NCBI RefSeq assembly: GCF_900112235.1
Contig: NZ_FOLH01000003.1
Coordinates: forward strand, 62,001 to 126,000
Source of the DNA: Marinospirillum celere
Lineage (GTDB): Bacteria > Pseudomonadota > Gammaproteobacteria > Pseudomonadales > Halomonadaceae
DNA length: 64,000 nucleotides
Direction of reading: 5' to 3'
How positions within the stretch are numbered: position 1 is the stretch's first letter; every line of letters starts with the position of its first letter. The translations under genes and the position numbers were made by a program. The notes beneath the pieces were generated by a model. That model saw only the letters and a list, made by a program, of their open reading frames with translations, was not told where the DNA came from and did no database searches. Of this stretch, positions 52,400 to 61,892 are shown in pieces.

Positions 52400-53362
52400 A
52401 TGAAAAAAACGCTACTTGCCTCTGCTGTAGTTGCCTCTCTAGCTGCAGGTGCCGCTCAAGCTGCTACCATCTATGAAAGTGACAACGGCAATACCAAAGT
52501 CGATAGCTATGGTCGTGTAATCACAGCATTAGTAGCTGATGATGGTGACAACAGTATTGATGACCTCGGTTCGCGCATTGGTTTTCGTGCCAGTGACAAG
52601 ATCAACGATGATCTAACTGCTTTCGCCCGTGTTGAGTTTCGCTTTCAAGGCGACGAACGCCGCCGTGGCAGCGATACTGGTAATGACCGCATCTTCAATG
52701 ACTTACGCAACACTTATGTAGGTGTGCAGGGTGATTTTGGTAAAGTCACTTTCGGTAATTTTGATTCCATTTATTTCCAATCTGTTTCTCATGTAATGGA
52801 TCTTTTTGAGAACGCAGGTTACAGAGCTTTGAATGCTGGTTCACAAAATGCTCGTGGTGACACTGTTGCTTTTGAAACAGCTGACCTGGGTGGCATGCAG
52901 TTTGGTGTTTCTGCTAAGCATTATGCTGAAGGCGCCACTAACAGCGGTGACGAAGAGTGGAACCTTATGGCCTATGGTGAGTTCACCATGATTGATAACC
53001 TCACCTTCGCAGTTGCTTTTGACCAGAACAATGAGGATGCTGAAGGTGGCGAAGACCCCATCCTGGGCGCCAGTGCCAGCTACTCAATGGATGATCTGAC
53101 TGCATCCGTCCTGTTTGAAACTTCCGGTGATTTACTGCACCTAGCTGCAGGCGGCAGCTATGCTTATGGCAGCGGTGATCTTTACGGTATGGTTTCCTTC
53201 CTCGATGACGGCGATGAAAATGGCCTAGATATCGCAGTTGGTGCTAACTATAAGTTCTCACGTGCTTTCCGCACCTTTGGTGAGCTGGCAGTAGGCAATG
53301 ATAAAGTTAGTGGCATCGGTGACAAAAACATCATTACAGTCGGTGCCCGCTACGACTGGTAA
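52400..53362 (+). CDS. Gram-negative outer-membrane porin
   Basis: A 320-residue porin: signal peptide MKKTLLASAVVASLAAGAAQA, then a barrel opening TIYESDNGNTKVDSYGRV and ending in the C-terminal phenylalanine-class strand IITVGARYDW. RFQGDERRRGS (about residues 80-90) puts a basic cluster in the region that forms the constriction loop, and GRVITAL plus LGSRIGFRASDKINDDLTAFARVE is the usual family signature. The second ATG is chosen because AAAGG is only three bases from the first. A Pho box lies upstream and a terminator downstream. It may be PhoE/OprP-like in role, though selectivity is inferred. Confidence 0.88.
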   Translation: MKKTLLASAVVASLAAGAAQAATIYESDNGNTKVDSYGRVITALVADDGDNSIDDLGSRIGFRASDKINDDLTAFARVEFRFQGDERRRGSDTGNDRIFNDLRNTYVGVQGDFGKVTFGNFDSIYFQSVSHVMDLFENAGYRALNAGSQNARGDTVAFETADLGGMQFGVSAKHYAEGATNSGDEEWNLMAYGEFTMIDNLTFAVAFDQNNEDAEGGEDPILGASASYSMDDLTASVLFETSGDLLHLAAGGSYAYGSGDLYGMVSFLDDGDENGLDIAVGANYKFSRAFRTFGELAVGNDKVSGIGDKNIITVGARYDW

Positions 53363-53397
53363 GCAACAACCGTTTCAGGTTCTTGGATAGAGCATTT

Positions 53398-53422
53398 GCC
53401 CCGGCCCAGCCGGGGCTTTTTT
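53398..53422. terminator. Terminator after the porin
   Basis: GCCCCGGC-CCA-GCCGGGGC and T6. The T-run overlaps the stop codon of the convergent LysR gene. Confidence 0.95.
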
Positions 53423-54299
53423 ATCCCCTGGCCGTCACTTTCAACAAGCTCTCAGCCAGGGCACGGGTTGCCGGGCCAGCTCCTTCAGGGTCAGCGTAAA
53501 TCAATTGCAGGGGAACTTGACGCAATCCTTGCGCGGGTAGATTTAAAGGCTGGAGTTCTTTTGAAGCTATTGCTTCCGCAACCAGATGCCGGGGTAACCA
53601 GGCAAATCCCAATCCCAGTTTGAGCATACGCAGTGAGGTGGCAACATGGCTCACGGTCCAGCGTTGTTCTGCTTCCAGCCAGCCAGCATCCAAACGATGG
53701 GCGCTTGAAGAGTCTCTGATCACCAGCTGTCTAAATCGCTTGAGATCTCTGAAGCTCAGTTCACCCATGTGATGTAGAGGGTGTTCGGGGTGAGCGACAC
53801 AAATAAATTCAGCTAACATCAGAGGGCGGCCAATAAAACCCTGTACAGGCAGGCCCGAAATCAACAGATCCACTTCACCGGCATAGAGTAATTCCACACC
53901 ACCTGAAAGCACCGTTTCACGAAGTTCAATACGTGTTTTTGGCCAGTGTGAAGAAAACTCGGCCAGACCTTCTGTCAGTCGGTTAGCTGGAAAAACCTGA
54001 TCGACTGCTAAACGAACTTCGGCTTCAACGCCTGTTGCCAGGTGCTCGGCCATATCTTCCAAATCCCTGGCTTCCTCAAGTAAAAGGTGCGCCCGGCGAA
54101 GCAAAGCCCTTCCAGCCTCGGTGAGAAGGACTTTTCTTCCCTGGACAGCAAGGAGGTCTACACCCAGCTGTTGTTCAAGCTTGTGAACAGCGGCGTGCAC
54201 ACTGGATGGGCTTTTATGCACCATCTCAGCGGCCTGATTAAATCCACCAGCTTCCACGACAGCCTGCAGCATGCGCCACTGTTCCAGAGTTACTTTCAT
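53421..54299 (-). CDS. LysR-family regulator divergent from the mrp operon
   Basis: A 292-residue LysR protein with an N-terminal helix-turn-helix (MKVTLEQWRMLQAVVEAGGFNQAAEMVHKSPSSVH, only partly the canonical pattern) and an effector domain (about 90-290). It diverges from the Mrp antiporter genes with 170 bases between starts, so it may control them in response to salt or pH, in the way NhaR controls nhaA. That link is inferred from position only. Confidence 0.9.
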   Translation of the reverse strand: MKVTLEQWRMLQAVVEAGGFNQAAEMVHKSPSSVHAAVHKLEQQLGVDLLAVQGRKVLLTEAGRALLRRAHLLLEEARDLEDMAEHLATGVEAEVRLAVDQVFPANRLTEGLAEFSSHWPKTRIELRETVLSGGVELLYAGEVDLLISGLPVQGFIGRPLMLAEFICVAHPEHPLHHMGELSFRDLKRFRQLVIRDSSSAHRLDAGWLEAEQRWTVSHVATSLRMLKLGLGFAWLPRHLVAEAIASKELQPLNLPAQGLRQVPLQLIYADPEGAGPATRALAESLLKVTARG

Positions 54300-54469
54300 G
54301 GCTACCTCTTACGCTTCCCTTTGACTAAAGGGTCATAGAGAAATTGAACATCCTGCTTAAAGCAGTCAAGAGCCTGTGGTAATATGTCGCAGAATTTTGC
54401 GATGCAGCATAAAAAAATAAAGAAATTAGCATTTAAAATCATAAAGTTAAACACTCAGGCCTTACCCTA

Positions 54470-57262
54470 ATGAAACTGGCCCTCATTTTTCTTCTACCCC
54501 TCGTGGGTGCTTTTCTGCCCTTGGGCATAGCGCGCAAGTCGTCTTGGCTACTGGCAAGCTGCGCAGCCTTGCCTGCTTTGGCCAGCTTTTTTTTACTCGT
54601 TAGCCTGACACCCGACTTGTTAGCAGGCCAGGTTCTTATTCAAACCTGGACCTGGGTTCCCTCCCTGGGCCTGAGTTTTTCCTTGCGCCTTGATGCCCTT
54701 AGCTTGATTTTTGCACTTCTGATTACAGGCATCGGCTGCCTGATTTTACTTTATGCCCGCTTTTATTTTGATGGCAAACCTTCTGCTGCCCGCTTTTATG
54801 CCCTGATCCTTATTTTTATGGCGGCCATGCTGGGCCTGGTGATGTCGGAAAACCTCTTGGTAATGCTAGTTTTCTGGGAAATGACCAGTTTAGTCTCTTT
54901 CCTTTTAATTGGCTTTACCTGGAAGAGCCGTGATGCCCGGCGCGGGGCTCGTATGTCCTTGGCGATTACAGCAGGTGGTGGTTTGGCGCTCATGGCCGGC
55001 CTGGTGCTCTTGGGGCTGGAAGTGGGCAGCTGGCAATTAAGTGAGGTGCTGGCTGCTGGTGATCAGATTAAAGCCAGTGAATCCTATGGTTTGATGCTGG
55101 TCCTGATTTTATTGGGTGCCTTTGCCAAATCCGCTCAATTCCCTTTTCACCTCTGGTTGCCCCATGCCATGGCGGCGCCCACACCGGTTTCCGCTTACCT
55201 CCACTCAGCAACCATGGTTAAAGCGGGTATTTTTCTGCTGATGCGCCTGCACCCGGCACTGGCGGACACTCCTTTGTGGCTGGATCTAGTCACCCTGGCG
55301 GGCATGACAACCCTGATGCTCGGCGCCTTTGTCGCCATGTTTATGCATGATATCAAGGGTCTCTTGGCTTATTCGACCCTGTCACATTTGGGCCTGATTA
55401 CTCTGCTATTAGGGCTAGGCACTCCTTTAGCGCTGGCTATCGCTCTTTTTCACTTGATTTGCCATGCCTTCTTTAAAGCCCCTCTATTTATGATGGCCGG
55501 GTATGTCGACCAGTTAACCGGTAGCCGGGATATGCAGCGTATCAATGGGCTTTGGCGCTACTATCCTTTGCTGACCCTGTTAAGCGGTTTGTCAGCAGCG
55601 GCCATGGCTGGCCTACCTTTGCTAAGCGGCTATTTCAGCAAAAAGATGCTCTTTGCCGAAAGCCTGGCCATCACCCAACCTTTCTGGGCGGCTGGATTGC
55701 TGCCCGTTTGGGTGACTGTGGCGGGCCTTTTTTCAGTCGCCTATTCAATGCGTATTTTTCATAATGTTTTCTTTAATGGTCGCCCTGTGGATCTACCTAA
55801 CTATCCACCCAAGCCACTCTTGAAAAAAGCCCTACTGCCGTTGATTCCCCTGGTCTTGATCACCCTGCTCATCGGGCTTTGGCCGGACTGGCTGTTTAAA
55901 CACTGGATGCTACCTGCAGCTCTGGCAGCCACCCAGGTAAGTCTGCCTGAGTATGACTTCACGCAGTTATCCGGGGGCTGGCCTTTATATATGAGTCTCT
56001 TTGCCCTGATCGGCGGCTTGGCTTTCTATGCGGCCAGAGGCCCCTTGTTTGCCATTCATGCGCGCTTACCAGAAGTGGATGCCAAGAATATTTTTGAACG
56101 TTCTATGCATGGATTAACCGACTGGACACGCAGTCTTGTTTACAACCTGGAAAATGGCTCTCTGCAGCGCTATCTGGCTTTAATACTAATGACTTGCGTG
56201 CTTTTGGTCGGTTGGTCACTCCAGGGGCTCAGCAGCTGGCAGGGAAGTTTGGCAATGACACCTTTGGAGCCTGGCTTTGTATTAGGTTGCCTAGTCATGG
56301 CTATGGCCGCAATCAGTGTTGCCAAAATTCACCGTCACCGTCTGCCTGCACTCCTTTTACTTGGCGTAATAGGGCTGCTTATCACCCTGTTTTTTGCCCG
56401 CTTCTCTGCACCTGATTTAGCTTTAACCCAGCTTTCGGTAGAAGTTATGGCCGTCGTCATTATGATGCTGGCTCTTTCTTTCCTACCCCAGGAGTCACCT
56501 CAAGAATCCACAAAGCTGCGCAAAACCAGGGATTTATTGCTTGCCGGGGGTGTTGGTAGCCTAGTTGGTCTGCTTGCCTTTGCTGTGCTTACCCGTCCCT
56601 TCTCATCCATATCCGACTTTTTTCTTGCCCAGAGCGTTGAAGGCGGAGGTGGTACCAATGTGGTCAATGTCATTTTGGTTGATTTTCGCGGTTTTGACAC
56701 CCTTGGAGAAATCACGGTTCTGGGCATTGCTGCTGTTGCTGTTTTTGCTTTTACCCGCGAACTCCATTTAAAAGAAAGGGTCACTTCCAACCTTAACCTT
56801 CAAGGTGTTGCTGAGGCCCACCCGATTATTTTAAGTGTTACTGCACGCCTGGTTTTACCCATTGCCTTAATGGTTTCCGCTTATATCTTCCTACGCGGCC
56901 ACAACCTACCGGGTGGCGGTTTTATAGCCGGGCTGATTACGGCCGTTGCCTTCACCCTACAATATATGGCTGGCGGCCTGGTTTGGGCACAAGAGCGCAT
57001 GCGTACCCAGTTTCGCCCACTGATAGGCGCGGGCCTACTCATCGCCACCTTTACGGGTATGGGTAGTCTGGTGCTGGGTTACCCCTTCCTAACCTCTACT
57101 TTCGGGCATTTTGATTTGCCTTTGTTGGGTGAAATTGAGCTGGCCAGTGTGCTCTTATTTGATCTCGGTGTTTATGCCGTCGTAGTCGGTGCCACCTTGC
57201 TGATACTCGGCAACCTGGGTCGCCTGATGACGGTTGCCGGACCGGGCAAGGAGGTTGGCTGA
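54470..57262 (+). CDS. mrpA: Mrp Na+/H+ antiporter subunit A, fused to subunit B
   Basis: A 930-residue membrane protein. The first ~780 residues are NuoL-like, with the proton-path motifs MLVFWEMTSLVSFLLIGFTWKS and FAKSAQFPFHLWLPHAMAAPTPVSAYLHSATMVKAG (key Lys, Glu and His visible). The C-terminal ~150 residues (SVTARLVLPIALMVSAYIFLRGHNLPGGGFIAGLI) are the MrpB domain, so this is the fused, group 2 form. It is the largest subunit of a seven-domain complex that expels Na+ for H+, supporting growth at high salt and pH. It is the first gene of the operon. Confidence 0.95.
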   Translation: MKLALIFLLPLVGAFLPLGIARKSSWLLASCAALPALASFFLLVSLTPDLLAGQVLIQTWTWVPSLGLSFSLRLDALSLIFALLITGIGCLILLYARFYFDGKPSAARFYALILIFMAAMLGLVMSENLLVMLVFWEMTSLVSFLLIGFTWKSRDARRGARMSLAITAGGGLALMAGLVLLGLEVGSWQLSEVLAAGDQIKASESYGLMLVLILLGAFAKSAQFPFHLWLPHAMAAPTPVSAYLHSATMVKAGIFLLMRLHPALADTPLWLDLVTLAGMTTLMLGAFVAMFMHDIKGLLAYSTLSHLGLITLLLGLGTPLALAIALFHLICHAFFKAPLFMMAGYVDQLTGSRDMQRINGLWRYYPLLTLLSGLSAAAMAGLPLLSGYFSKKMLFAESLAITQPFWAAGLLPVWVTVAGLFSVAYSMRIFHNVFFNGRPVDLPNYPPKPLLKKALLPLIPLVLITLLIGLWPDWLFKHWMLPAALAATQVSLPEYDFTQLSGGWPLYMSLFALIGGLAFYAARGPLFAIHARLPEVDAKNIFERSMHGLTDWTRSLVYNLENGSLQRYLALILMTCVLLVGWSLQGLSSWQGSLAMTPLEPGFVLGCLVMAMAAISVAKIHRHRLPALLLLGVIGLLITLFFARFSAPDLALTQLSVEVMAVVIMMLALSFLPQESPQESTKLRKTRDLLLAGGVGSLVGLLAFAVLTRPFSSISDFFLAQSVEGGGGTNVVNVILVDFRGFDTLGEITVLGIAAVAVFAFTRELHLKERVTSNLNLQGVAEAHPIILSVTARLVLPIALMVSAYIFLRGHNLPGGGFIAGLITAVAFTLQYMAGGLVWAQERMRTQFRPLIGAGLLIATFTGMGSLVLGYPFLTSTFGHFDLPLLGEIELASVLLFDLGVYAVVVGATLLILGNLGRLMTVAGPGKEVG

Positions 57263-57600
57263 TGGAAGCCTTGTTTGCTGTAACGCTTGGAATTCTTACC
57301 ACTTCAGGTGTTTATTTGCTGCTGCGGGGCCGTACCTTCAGCGTCATTCTTGGGCTGACGTTGCTGTCTCATGCTGTAAACATCTTTCTATTCAGCATGG
57401 GGCGACTTCAACAGGGGTCTCCAGCCTTGATAGGGTTTACCGATCACCCAGGTGACCCCCTGCCTCAAGCCTTGGTATTAACAGCAATCGTCATAGGTTT
57501 TGCGATGACGGCCTTTACTGTTGTCCTGGCCTTGAAAGCGGCTGTCGAGCTGAGAAGCGACCATGTTGATGGTGAAGATCCCAATGAGGACCGCTTATGA
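57262..57600 (+). CDS. mrpC: Mrp antiporter subunit C
   Basis: A 112-residue, three-helix protein homologous to NuoK. The conserved helix 2 region LGLTLLSHAVNIFLFSMGR and the motif DPLPQALVLTAIVIGFAMTAF are typical of MrpC. Its ATG overlaps the mrpA stop by one base (TGATG), and it overlaps mrpD by four bases. Confidence 0.95.
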   Translation: MEALFAVTLGILTTSGVYLLLRGRTFSVILGLTLLSHAVNIFLFSMGRLQQGSPALIGFTDHPGDPLPQALVLTAIVIGFAMTAFTVVLALKAAVELRSDHVDGEDPNEDRL

Positions 57601-59117
57601 GCCATCTGTTGCTTTTGCCAATTCTTTTACCGCTACTGGCTGGTGCCTTGCTGCTCTTCCCCACCCCTTCCTTGGTTTTTCAACGCTGGGTCGGCGGCTT
57701 AACCGTCTTTTTACTGGTGATTGTAAGCTTCTTGCTGTTACAGGAGGCGGCCAGCGGTGACTATCAGCTCTATGCTTTGGGTAACTGGGCACCCCCTTTC
57801 GGCATTGTTCTGGTTCTGGATCGCCTAGCTGCCTTAATGCTGGCCCTAACCGCTGGCTTGGCTTTCTTTTGTCTTTTGTACGCCTGCCAGGGCACTGACC
57901 GTTTGGGTGCCAATTTTCATGCCCTTTTTCAATTCCAGTTGATGGGCATTAACGGTGCGCTTTTAACAGGCGACCTGTTCAATTTATTTGTTTTCTTTGA
58001 AGTGCTTTTGATCGCTTCCTATGCACTGATTTTGCATGGAGGTAGCCGTGCTCGCAGTCGTGCTGGCTTACACTATGTGCTGATCAATCTGGTCGGTTCT
58101 GCCATTTTCATTCTTGCCTTGGCGCTTCTCTATGGGTTGGCAGGAACACTTAATATGGCTGATTTGGCGCAAATTGTTGGCCAGGTTTCTCAGGAAGATC
58201 GCCCGCTTTATCTGGCAGCAGGGTTTCTTTTGTTACTGGTTTTTGGCATTAAAGCCGCCCTTTTACCCCTGCTCTTCTGGCTGCCACGTACTTATACTGC
58301 GGCTAGTGCCCCGGTTGCTGCTCTCTTTGCGATCATGACCAAAATCGGTATCTATGCCATTTTGCGCGTTTTCTGGTTGGTTTTCGGTTTCGGTGACGAC
58401 CCCCTGAATGAATCCATCTGGGCCTGGCTGTGGCCTTTGTCACTCGCTACGCTGCTCCTGGGTGGTCTGGGCGCTTTGGGTGCCTCCAGCATGCGGATGC
58501 TAACGGCTTATCTAGTCATTTTATCGGTGGGCATTTTACTGGCCAGCATTGCTTTGGCGACCCAGGAAACCCTCTCAGCGGCACTTTTTTATCTCATTCA
58601 TAGCACCGGTCTGGCTGCTATTTTCTTTTTGCTGGCCGACTTGGTTGGCCGCCAGCGTGACCAGGGCTATGATCGCTTTTATGTTCATGCTGGAATCAAT
58701 CACCGCTGGCTAATGGCTGGCTTATTTTTTATAGCTGCAATTAGTATGGCTGGCCTTCCTCCTTTGAGTGGTTTTATCAGTAAACTCTGGTTACTTCAGG
58801 CAACCACCAGCCACCCCCAAGGCTTGTGGCTTTGGGCCGTTCTTTTGGCAGCTGGTTTTCTGGTCCTGGTGGCTTTGAGTCGTTGTGGTAGCGGTTGGTT
58901 CTGGCGGGCACCAGAATGCGAAAAGCATAAGAAACTCAATAAACGGGAGCTGGGCCTGGTTGTTGTTATGATCAGCCTCAGCTTCTTGCTTTCAGTTAAG
59001 GCTCAACCTGTTATGGATTATTTGGAACTGACCGCCCAACAGCTGATGCAACCTGAAAACTATATCCAGGCCTTTCCTGGTCGTGAGGCACTGCTACCAA
59101 GAGGTCACTGGCAATGA
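57597..59117 (+). CDS. mrpD: Mrp antiporter subunit D
   Basis: A 506-residue NuoN/NuoM-like membrane subunit. Signature segments are LTGDLFNLFVFFEVLLIASYALILHGG (with the key glutamate) and FGIKAALLPLLFWLPRTYTAASAPVAALFAIMTKIGIYA (with conserved lysines). About 14 helices are visible. It overlaps mrpC and mrpE by four bases each (ATGA), indicating tight translational coupling. Confidence 0.95.
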   Translation: MSHLLLLPILLPLLAGALLLFPTPSLVFQRWVGGLTVFLLVIVSFLLLQEAASGDYQLYALGNWAPPFGIVLVLDRLAALMLALTAGLAFFCLLYACQGTDRLGANFHALFQFQLMGINGALLTGDLFNLFVFFEVLLIASYALILHGGSRARSRAGLHYVLINLVGSAIFILALALLYGLAGTLNMADLAQIVGQVSQEDRPLYLAAGFLLLLVFGIKAALLPLLFWLPRTYTAASAPVAALFAIMTKIGIYAILRVFWLVFGFGDDPLNESIWAWLWPLSLATLLLGGLGALGASSMRMLTAYLVILSVGILLASIALATQETLSAALFYLIHSTGLAAIFFLLADLVGRQRDQGYDRFYVHAGINHRWLMAGLFFIAAISMAGLPPLSGFISKLWLLQATTSHPQGLWLWAVLLAAGFLVLVALSRCGSGWFWRAPECEKHKKLNKRELGLVVVMISLSFLLSVKAQPVMDYLELTAQQLMQPENYIQAFPGREALLPRGHWQ

Positions 59118-59614
59118 TTAAATCCAACTGGGGGTTTCCTCGCCCATTCTTGAGCATTTTTTTAGTCCTGCTTTGGCTGTTTTTGACCAATAGCTTTACT
59201 TGGGCTCAGCTCTTACTCGGACTTTTTTTGGGATGGTTGCTACCCTTGGTGGCTCATCCGTTTATGCCTGACCAGCCTCACGTTCGCCACCCTCTACTGA
59301 TGCTGCGTTATTTGCTGGTTTTTCTCGCCGATATTCTTTCTTCCAACTGGGTGGTTGCGCGTCTTCTACTAGGAAAACCAGAAAGACTTAGACCTGCTTT
59401 TATTCACTATCCGGTGGAGCTGGATAATGACTATGCGATTACCCTGCTGGCCAGCACTATTTCCCTAACACCAGGAACGGTGTCTGCGCACTATGATGCC
59501 AACACTAAGCAACTGCTTATTCATGCGCTGCATTTTGAGGGTGAAGAGGCTGAAATGATCTCGCAAATCAAACAGCGCTACGAAAATGTCTTACTGGAGA
59601 TTTTCCAATGTTGA
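59114..59614 (+). CDS. mrpE: Mrp antiporter subunit E
   Basis: A 166-residue subunit with two or three N-terminal helices and a soluble C-terminal part. The motifs LLRYLLVFLADILSSNWVVAR and ANTISLTPGTVSAH-like LLASTISLTPGTVSAHYD identify MrpE. It overlaps mrpD by four bases and mrpF by seven. Confidence 0.93.
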   Translation: MIKSNWGFPRPFLSIFLVLLWLFLTNSFTWAQLLLGLFLGWLLPLVAHPFMPDQPHVRHPLLMLRYLLVFLADILSSNWVVARLLLGKPERLRPAFIHYPVELDNDYAITLLASTISLTPGTVSAHYDANTKQLLIHALHFEGEEAEMISQIKQRYENVLLEIFQC

Positions 59615-59877
59615 GCTGGGCCATCCCTCTGGCTATGGGCATTTTCACCCTGGCCATGGCACTCAATCTTTATCGCCTTGCCAAGGGGCCGGATATTACC
59701 GATCGTATTTTGGCTTTGGATACCCTGATGATTAACAGTATCGCCCTGCTGGTGCTCACGGATATACGCCTGCAACTGGGTATTCTGTTTGAGGCCGCCT
59801 TGCTCATCGCTTTGATGGGCTTTGTTGGCACCGTTGCCATGAGCAAATACCTGTTACGGGGGGATGTCATCGAATGA
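59608..59877 (+). CDS. mrpF: Mrp antiporter subunit F
   Basis: An 89-residue, three-helix subunit. The conserved YRLAKGPDITDRILALDTLM loop and the GFVGTVAMSKYLLRGDVIE C-terminus are diagnostic of MrpF. It overlaps mrpE by seven bases and mrpG by four. Confidence 0.93.
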   Translation: MLSWAIPLAMGIFTLAMALNLYRLAKGPDITDRILALDTLMINSIALLVLTDIRLQLGILFEAALLIALMGFVGTVAMSKYLLRGDVIE

Positions 59878-60209
59878 CCGGACTGCTTGAGTTGATAATT
59901 ACCCTGTTACTGCTGATTGGGGCCTCTATTGCTCTTTTAGGCTCCTGGGGTTTAGCCCGTCTGCCTGATTTTTTCATGCGTCTTCATGGACCTACCAAAG
60001 CCAGCACTCTGGGCGTTGGCGCAACGCTACTAGGCTCTTTGATTTATTTTAGCAGCCAGCAACCGGGAATTTCGGTTCAAGAAGCCTTGATCACCCTCTT
60101 TCTTTTTGTAACAGCACCGGTCAGTGCCCACATGCTTGCCAAGGTTGCACTCCACCGCAAATTACCCTTGAATCCCAAGACCCGCAATTCATTCACAAAA
60201 GACGAATGA
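59874..60209 (+). CDS. mrpG: Mrp antiporter subunit G
   Basis: A 111-residue, three-helix subunit and last gene of the operon. The family motif SWGLARLPDFFMRLHGPTKASTLGVGATLLGS is clear, and the C-terminal LFLFVTAPVSAHMLAKVALH matches MrpG. A gap of about 80 bases separates it from the pirin gene, with no obvious terminator. Confidence 0.94.
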   Translation: MTGLLELIITLLLLIGASIALLGSWGLARLPDFFMRLHGPTKASTLGVGATLLGSLIYFSSQQPGISVQEALITLFLFVTAPVSAHMLAKVALHRKLPLNPKTRNSFTKDE

Positions 60210-60290
60210 ATAGTGCAAATTTTCCCAATTTTATTTTGTAAAACCGACCGCTAGACTGGTACCCATAACATCACGTTTTGGAGACCAGCA

Positions 60291-61133
60291 ATGACCCATC
60301 TCAAGCAAATTAGAGCAGCTCAACCCACACAAGATGGTGCAGGCGTTAAAATTCGCCGGATTCATGATTTCGGCGGAAGCCTGGACCCTTTCCTGATGGT
60401 TGATGAACTTAAAGCTTCTGTCAAAGAAGACTATATTGGCGGCTTTCCTCCTCACCCTCACCGTGGCTTTGAAACCCTGACTTATATTATTCATGGTGGT
60501 CTGACTCATGAAGATTCCATGGGTAATAAGGGCGAAGTTCACGCGGGTGATGCCCAGTGGATGAGCGCAGGCCATGGGGTCATCCATTCAGAAATGCCCT
60601 TAACCGATAGCGACGGCCTGCATGGCTTTCAGATCTGGATCAACCTGCCTGCCAAGCGCAAGCTGGATGCCCCTCGCTACAAAGATTTGCGGGCAGCCGA
60701 AATGGGACAACTGGACTGGCAAGGTGGACAGATCAAATCCATCGCCGGTACTTGGCAAACCCATGCAGGCGAGGTTCAGGGTGGTCTTCCTCAACTGGGT
60801 GAAGGAGCCGCTATGGCTGATTTACAACTGGAAGCAGGCCAGACCTTTAAGGTGACCTTAAACCCAAATCAACAGCTTTTAGCCTATGTTTATCAAGGGA
60901 GCCTGAATGCGGGTGTCAAAACCGGACAACTGGGCACTTTTGTAGCCAATGACCAAAATCAAATTGAACTAACCAGTGAAGAAGCCAGTGGACTTTTGCT
61001 GATGACCGGGCCTGCATTGAAGGAACCCGTTGTTCACTATGGTCCTTTTGTTATGAACACCGAAGAGGAAATCCACCAGGCCATCAAAGATTATCAAACT
61101 GGGCAACTCACTCAAATTCCTGTCGTCGAATAA
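60291..61133 (+). CDS. Pirin family protein
   Basis: A 280-residue bicupin. The N-terminal cupin holds the metal site: FPPHPHRGFETLTYIIHG and the later GHGVIHSEM supply three histidines and a glutamate. The C-terminal cupin reads GPFVMNTEEEIHQAIKDYQ at its end. Bacterial pirins can have quercetin 2,3-dioxygenase activity or act as redox regulators. GGAGA precedes the ATG. A nitroreductase gene follows 20 bases after and is likely co-transcribed. Confidence 0.93.
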   Translation: MTHLKQIRAAQPTQDGAGVKIRRIHDFGGSLDPFLMVDELKASVKEDYIGGFPPHPHRGFETLTYIIHGGLTHEDSMGNKGEVHAGDAQWMSAGHGVIHSEMPLTDSDGLHGFQIWINLPAKRKLDAPRYKDLRAAEMGQLDWQGGQIKSIAGTWQTHAGEVQGGLPQLGEGAAMADLQLEAGQTFKVTLNPNQQLLAYVYQGSLNAGVKTGQLGTFVANDQNQIELTSEEASGLLLMTGPALKEPVVHYGPFVMNTEEEIHQAIKDYQTGQLTQIPVVE

Positions 61134-61153
61134 CCGAGCAATGGAGAAAGTCT

Positions 61154-61798
61154 ATGCAAGCCATACAAGCCCTAGAGCAGCGTTTTTCAGCCAATCACTT
61201 TGATACCAACAAGCCGGTGACTGAAAAACAAATTGAGCAACTGGTTTATTTGGCAACTCAAGCGCCCAGTGCTTTTAACATTCAGCACACCCGCTTACTG
61301 GCAGTCGTTGAGCCAGCGGCCAAAGCAGCCTTGAAAGCAGTCGCCTTTAATCAGCAAAAAGTTGAAGACGCAGCGGTTACTTTCGTTGTTTTGGCCGATA
61401 CCCAGGCTCATGAACACTATGCAAGAGTCAATGAGCAGGCTATAGAAGCTGGGCTTTATGACCAGCAAATGGCTGAGAAAATGCTTGAGATGGTTGCCGG
61501 AAACTATGCTGACAAACCTGGATTCAGTCGCGACGAAGCACTGCGTTCCGGCAGCATGGTTGCCATGAACCTCATGACGGCGGCGACAGCTGTCGGCCTG
61601 GCCAGCGGGCCTATGATTGGCTTTGACCCTAAGGCCTTGCAGCAAGAGTTCAAAATAGCTGAACGCTATCTGCCAGTTATGATGATTGCCGTAGGTTACG
61701 AGGGTGCCGGTAACTGGCCCAAAAAACCCCGCTTAACCACTGAAGAAGTGCTGGTAAAAGATGCCCGCCCTGGACAGACCCACCCATTTAGCCAATAA
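61154..61798 (+). CDS. Nitroreductase family protein
   Basis: A 214-residue FMN-dependent NAD(P)H oxidoreductase. The FMN-binding start RFSANHFDTNKPVTEKQIEQL, the APSAFNIQ motif (about residue 38) and VGLASGPMIGFDPKAL fit the nitroreductase fold. GAGAAAG lies ahead of the ATG. It is downstream of pirin, a common pairing in proteobacteria that may reflect detoxification of quinones or flavonoids. The true substrate is unknown. Confidence 0.9.
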   Translation: MQAIQALEQRFSANHFDTNKPVTEKQIEQLVYLATQAPSAFNIQHTRLLAVVEPAAKAALKAVAFNQQKVEDAAVTFVVLADTQAHEHYARVNEQAIEAGLYDQQMAEKMLEMVAGNYADKPGFSRDEALRSGSMVAMNLMTAATAVGLASGPMIGFDPKALQQEFKIAERYLPVMMIAVGYEGAGNWPKKPRLTTEEVLVKDARPGQTHPFSQ

Positions 61799-61892
61799 GC
61801 ACTGACACAGCCAAGGATGGCGAGTGTGTCTAGGGACTGGTACACTACCGCCTTTTAACGCTGCCTCTGGCAAGGACTATCAGGAAGCTGAA

